Source: Chitinophagia bacterium
GTDB lineage: Bacteria; Bacteroidota; Bacteroidia; Chitinophagales; Chitinophagaceae
DNA length: 8,049 nucleotides
Direction: 5' to 3'
NCBI GenBank assembly: GCA_010027295.1
Contig: RGVM01000101.1
Coordinates: 1 to 8,049 of the forward strand
In this document: positions 5,035 through 8,049 of the stretch, in pieces
Layout of the letters: every line of letters starts with the position of its first letter
Numbering within the stretch: the stretch's first letter is position 1
Notes under the pieces: generated by a model
The model's input: only the letters and a program-made list of their open reading frames with translations
Told to the model about the DNA's origin: nothing
The model's database searches: none
Position numbers and translations under genes: made by a program

Positions 5035-6375
5035 ATGCAGATCATTCAAAGGCCCGACAGAAAGGAATGGCCGGCGCTCGTCGCCCGTCCTGCGATGGAC
5101 GGCGCTTCGCTGGACCGTTCGGTGCGGCGCATCATGGAGTCGGTGAGGCGCAAGGGGGACCGGGCGGTGCGGAGCCATACGAAGGCCTTCGACGGGGTGC
5201 GGCTCCGCAGCCTGGAAGTTCCGCGCAAGGCGATGAAGGCCGCCGAGAGGTTGCTTGACGAGGGCCTGAAGGAGGCCATACGGCAGGCGGAGCGGAACAT
5301 CCGTCGCTTCCACGAGTCGCAGGTCAGGCCTGAGGACCCCGTCGAGACGATGCCCGGTGTGCTCTGCTGGCGTCGTCCGCTGCCGATGGAGAGGGTGGGC
5401 CTCTACATCCCCGGGGGCACGGCGCCGCTCTTCTCCACGGTGCTGATGCTGGCGGTGCCCGCCTCCATCGCAGGTTGCCGGGAGGTGGTGCTCTGCACGC
5501 CCCCCGACGCCGAAGGCGGCATCCATCCCGCCATCCTCTTCGCGGCCGGACTGACGGGCGTCCACCGCGTGTTCCGGGTGGGGGGCGTCCAGGCCGTCGC
5601 GGCGATGGCCTATGGTACGGAATCCATCCCCCGTGTCGATAAGATCTTCGGTCCCGGCAATCAATACGTCACGGCCGCCAAGCGCATGGCGCAGTCGGAA
5701 GGCCTCGCCATCGACATGCCGGCCGGTCCCAGCGAAGTCTGCATCCTGGCGGATGCCGACGCCGACCCTTGCTTCGTCGCGGCCGACCTGCTCTCGCAGG
5801 CGGAGCACGGACCGGATTCTCAAGTGCTGCTGATCAGCGACGACCAGGCACTCATAGAGCGCACCATCGCCGAGCTGGGCCGTCAGGTCCTGCTGCTCGG
5901 CCGGCAGGGCGTGGCGCAACAGGCCCTCGCCAACAGCAGGGCCGTGCGGGTGGCCGACCTCTCGGAAGGCATGGACCTTGCCAACGCCTATGCCCCGGAG
6001 CACCTCATCATCGCATGCCGCGATGCGGAGGCATGGGCCGACAAGGTCAGGTCGGCGGGCTCCGTTTTCCTCGGCGCCTACACGCCGGAGAGCGCGGGGG
6101 ACTACGCCAGCGGCACCAACCACACCCTCCCCACCAACGGGCATGCCCGCGCCTACAGCGGTGTGAGCGTGGACAGCTTCGTGCGCAAGGTGACCTTCCA
6201 GCGTATCACCGCCGAGGGGATACTCGGCATCGGCCCCACCGTCGTCAGGATGGCCGAGGCGGAGGGGCTGCAGGCGCACGCCGAGGCGGTGCGGGTGCGC
6301 ATGAGCGCGCTGGGAGCGGATACACGGACGGTTGGGAAGGAAACGCATTCCGGCCTCCAGCGAAGGCTCCGGTAA
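5035..6375 (+). CDS. hisD: Histidinol dehydrogenase (HisD)
   Basis: HisD catalyses the last two steps of histidine synthesis, the NAD-dependent four-electron oxidation of L-histidinol to L-histidine through the aldehyde; it is a zinc enzyme. The 446-residue product carries the expected sites by alignment to E. coli HisD: zinc ligands Q255 and H258 (LLSQAEHGPDSQ), D356 (GDYASGTNH) and H415 (GLQAHAEAV); the catalytic Glu-His pair E322-H323 in YAPEHLII; and the glycine-rich LYIPGGTAPL segment at 123-132. About 31 residues follow the last zinc ligand, compared with about 15 in the E. coli enzyme, so there is a short basic C-terminal tail of unknown purpose. The gene follows hisG by 23 bases and ends two bases before the first candidate hisC ATG, so it is clearly part of the same operon. 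Confidence 0.96.
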   Translation: MQIIQRPDRKEWPALVARPAMDGASLDRSVRRIMESVRRKGDRAVRSHTKAFDGVRLRSLEVPRKAMKAAERLLDEGLKEAIRQAERNIRRFHESQVRPEDPVETMPGVLCWRRPLPMERVGLYIPGGTAPLFSTVLMLAVPASIAGCREVVLCTPPDAEGGIHPAILFAAGLTGVHRVFRVGGVQAVAAMAYGTESIPRVDKIFGPGNQYVTAAKRMAQSEGLAIDMPAGPSEVCILADADADPCFVAADLLSQAEHGPDSQVLLISDDQALIERTIAELGRQVLLLGRQGVAQQALANSRAVRVADLSEGMDLANAYAPEHLIIACRDAEAWADKVRSAGSVFLGAYTPESAGDYASGTNHTLPTNGHARAYSGVSVDSFVRKVTFQRITAEGILGIGPTVVRMAEAEGLQAHAEAVRVRMSALGADTRTVGKETHSGLQRRLR

Positions 6376-6377
6376 CA

Positions 6378-7451
6378 ATGAATGGAAAAACAACAGGACA
6401 GATGTTCGATATCGAGAGCCTCGTGAGACCCAATATCAGGAACCTTGTGCCGTACTCTTCTGCGCGTGACGAGTTCCACGGCGAGGCGAAGGTATTCCTC
6501 GACGCCAACGAGAACAGCCTGGGCTCGCCGCTCCTGACCTGGCGGAACCGCTATCCGGACCCGCACCAGTCGGCCCTCAAGGCACGCATCTCGGAAGTGA
6601 AGGGCGTCGCGGCGGAGCATATCTTCCTGGGCAACGGCAGCGACGAGGCCATCGACATCCTCTACCGGGCCTTTTGCGAGCCCGGCCTGCACAATGTCGT
6701 GGTCTGTCCGCCCACCTACGGCATGTACGAGGTGAGCGCCGCCATCAACGGGGTCGCCGTCCGGAAGGTGCCGCTCACCGCCGGCTTTGGCCTCGACATG
6801 GAGGCGTTGGAGGATGCCGTCGATGCAGACACGCGGATCGTATGGCTCTGCTCGCCGAACAATCCCACCGGCAACAGTCTCGACAGGACGGATGTCGAGA
6901 CCGTGCTCAACAACTTCGAAGGGCTGGTCGTCGTCGACGAGGCCTATATCAATTTCTCCAGGCAGCGCTCGCTGCTGACGGAGCTCACCGAGTATCCGAA
7001 CCTTGTAGTGGTGCAGACACTCAGCAAGGCCTGGGGCCTCGCGTCCCTGCGCATTGGCATGGCCTTCGCGTCGGCCGCCGTCATTGAGGTGATGAACCGC
7101 ATCAAGCCGCCCTACAACATCAACGGCGCCTCGCAGGAGCTCGCCCTGCAGGCGCTGGAGGAAGTGGGGCAGGTGAACGACATGATCCGCATCCTCGTGT
7201 CGGAGCGGGAGCGCCTCGCGGACGCACTGCACGCTCATCCCGCGGTCCTGCACGTGTTCCCCTCCGACGCCAACTTCCTGCTGGTGCGCGTCCCGCATGC
7301 GAGGGCGCTCTACGGGCACTTCCTGGACCACGGCATCGTCGTGCGCGACCGCAGCTCGCAGCCCGGCTGCGCCGACTGCCTCCGCATCACCGTCGGCACG
7401 CCCGCGGAGAACGAGGCGCTTCTGAAGGCCCTGGATGCCTGGAAGGTATGA
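6378..7451 (+). CDS. hisC: Histidinol-phosphate aminotransferase (HisC)
   Basis: HisC is a PLP-dependent fold-type I aminotransferase that converts imidazole-acetol phosphate and glutamate to histidinol phosphate and 2-oxoglutarate. Of 357 residues from the ATG at 6378, the key ones visible are N162 in SPNNPTG, D187 and Y190 in VVVDEAY (PLP ring contacts), the Schiff-base lysine K217 in TLSKAWGLASLRIG, R225 for the cofactor phosphate, and R336 in CLRITVG for the substrate. The N-terminal LVRPNIRNLVPYSSARDEF block is typical of Bacteroidota HisC. The start is uncertain: ATG 6378 is two bases after the hisD stop, but a second in-frame ATG at 6402 gives MFDIESLVRPN, closer to the usual family N-terminus, and a 349-residue protein. 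The first was kept for its tight operon spacing. Confidence 0.95.
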   Translation: MNGKTTGQMFDIESLVRPNIRNLVPYSSARDEFHGEAKVFLDANENSLGSPLLTWRNRYPDPHQSALKARISEVKGVAAEHIFLGNGSDEAIDILYRAFCEPGLHNVVVCPPTYGMYEVSAAINGVAVRKVPLTAGFGLDMEALEDAVDADTRIVWLCSPNNPTGNSLDRTDVETVLNNFEGLVVVDEAYINFSRQRSLLTELTEYPNLVVVQTLSKAWGLASLRIGMAFASAAVIEVMNRIKPPYNINGASQELALQALEEVGQVNDMIRILVSERERLADALHAHPAVLHVFPSDANFLLVRVPHARALYGHFLDHGIVVRDRSSQPGCADCLRITVGTPAENEALLKALDAWKV

Positions 7452-7490
7452 AGACAGATGAGGCATTCCTCGCACCCCCAACCATCCGTG

Positions 7491-8049
7491 ATGAAAAGAA
7501 TACTCTTCATAGACAGGGACGGCACCCTTGTGAAGGAGGCGCCCCCCACCTACCAGCTCGACGATTTCGGCAAACTCGAATTCTACCCGGGTGCGCTGAC
7601 CTACCTGCCCCGCATCGCAGCGGAGACCGGCTATGAACTCGTTCTCGTCTCCAACCAGGACGGCCTCGGGACAGATTCCTTCCCCGAGGAACAGTTCCGG
7701 CCGGTGCATGACCATATCCTGAAGACCTTCGCCGGGGAGGGCGTCGTCTTTTCCGCGGAGCATATCGACCCGACGATGCCGCATGAGAACGCCCCCACCC
7801 GGAAGCCCGGCATCGGTATGCTGCAACGATATCTGGATAACGAAGCATATGACATCGCCAACTCCTTCGTCATCGGCGACCGCATCACCGATGTGCAGCT
7901 GGCGAAGAACCTCGGCTGCCGGGCGATCTGGCTCTGCAGCGACCCGCAGCTGGGGGCTTCGGCCGCACCCGGCGGCATCGAGGGGCTGATGGAGGCGGTC
8001 GTTCTGGAGACGGCAGAATGGAGGGATGTATATGCCTTCCTGAAGCACG
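7491..8049 (+). CDS. hisB: Histidinol-phosphatase domain of HisB, partial at window end
   Basis: The frame opens at ATG 7491, 39 bases after hisC, and runs off the window after 186 codons without a stop. The visible part is the HAD-superfamily histidinol-phosphate phosphatase domain. Motif I is FIDRDGTL (nucleophile D8 and acid/base D10), motif II has S54 in LVLVSNQDG, motif III has K105 in TRKPGIGM, and motif IV has D130 and D134 in VIGDRITDVQLAKNLG. In E. coli HisB a zinc loop with cysteines and a histidine sits before motif III; here the stretch HIDPTMPHENAPTRKP has histidines but no cysteine. In many bacteria this domain is fused to imidazoleglycerol-phosphate dehydratase. Continuation past residue 186, beyond the usual end of the phosphatase domain, fits that bifunctional form, but the dehydratase part is outside the window, so fusion is inferred. 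Confidence 0.9.
   Translation, partial: MKRILFIDRDGTLVKEAPPTYQLDDFGKLEFYPGALTYLPRIAAETGYELVLVSNQDGLGTDSFPEEQFRPVHDHILKTFAGEGVVFSAEHIDPTMPHENAPTRKPGIGMLQRYLDNEAYDIANSFVIGDRITDVQLAKNLGCRAIWLCSDPQLGASAAPGGIEGLMEAVVLETAEWRDVYAFLKH

Noticed and set aside
5769..6377. Extended N-terminus for hisC
   Set aside because: This part overlaps hisD in another frame and has no HisC similarity; the recognisable protein starts at 6378 or 6402.
4507..6393. Minus-strand open frame of 628 codons antisense to hisG and hisD
   Set aside because: Its translation is low-complexity, rich in Arg, His and Gly, with no domain signature, and it mirrors the codon pattern of the sense genes.
7460..7471. GAGG-CATT-CCTC inverted repeat in the hisC-hisB gap
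   Set aside because: A 4-bp stem with no T-tract inside an operon is too weak to call a terminator or regulatory element.
7448..7636. Small frame starting at an ATG overlapping the hisC stop codon
   Set aside because: The overlap looks like translational coupling, but the frame runs through the HisB phosphatase sequence in a different phase and encodes nothing recognisable.
6153..8048. Long minus-strand open frame of 631 codons antisense to hisD, hisC and hisB
   Set aside because: It lies opposite three clearly recognisable his genes and its translation shows no family motif; long antisense frames are expected from GC-rich codon bias.

Overview
The window looks like chromosomal DNA from a fairly high-GC member of the Bacteroidota. 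Four things point there: start codons lack clear Shine-Dalgarno sequences and often sit behind A-rich stretches; promoter elements resemble the Bacteroidota TTTG / TAnnTTTG type; the histidine genes run hisG-hisD-hisC-hisB, with a HisB phosphatase domain lacking the E. coli zinc-loop cysteines; and there is a secreted S9 peptidase of the glutamyl-endopeptidase (CGEP-like) kind. Genus or family cannot be fixed from this sequence. No mobile element, CRISPR array, rRNA or tRNA gene was seen.

Layout. Positions 1-57 may hold the tail of an unidentified upstream gene. Positions 74-1389 carry two tightly coupled plus-strand genes: a UbiA-family polyprenyltransferase of the type linked to futalosine-pathway menaquinone synthesis, and ruvX (yqgF), whose start overlaps the ubiA stop by one base. 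A 43-bp convergent gap follows. Positions 1433-3838 on the minus strand encode an exported S9 serine peptidase with an intact Ser-Asp-His triad. A 315-bp divergent intergenic region (3839-4153) separates it from the histidine operon. Positions 4154-8049 carry hisG, hisD, hisC and the 5' part of hisB, which runs off the window. They encode the first two dedicated steps and the late steps of histidine synthesis: ATP phosphoribosyltransferase, histidinol dehydrogenase, histidinol-phosphate aminotransferase and histidinol-phosphatase.

The most interesting part is the intergenic region in front of hisG, where I read a complete ribosome-mediated transcription attenuator. A Bacteroidota-type promoter (TTTG-N20-TAATTTTA) is followed by a 16-codon leader peptide, MRTSFDTRHHHRLPVR, with three consecutive CAT histidine codons. 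After it comes a 9-10 bp GC-rich intrinsic terminator with a U-rich tail. A 7-nt segment overlapping the leader stop codon is perfectly complementary to the terminator's 5' arm, so it can act as an antiterminator. Ribosomes stalled at the histidine codons should leave that segment free, giving read-through into hisG; ribosomes reaching the stop codon should cover it, giving termination. The promoter lies so close to the leader ATG that the leader peptide may be translated from a leaderless transcript. This model comes entirely from reading the sequence and has not been tested.

Many long open frames on the opposite strand of the his genes and the peptidase are codon-bias shadows in GC-rich DNA and are not annotated.
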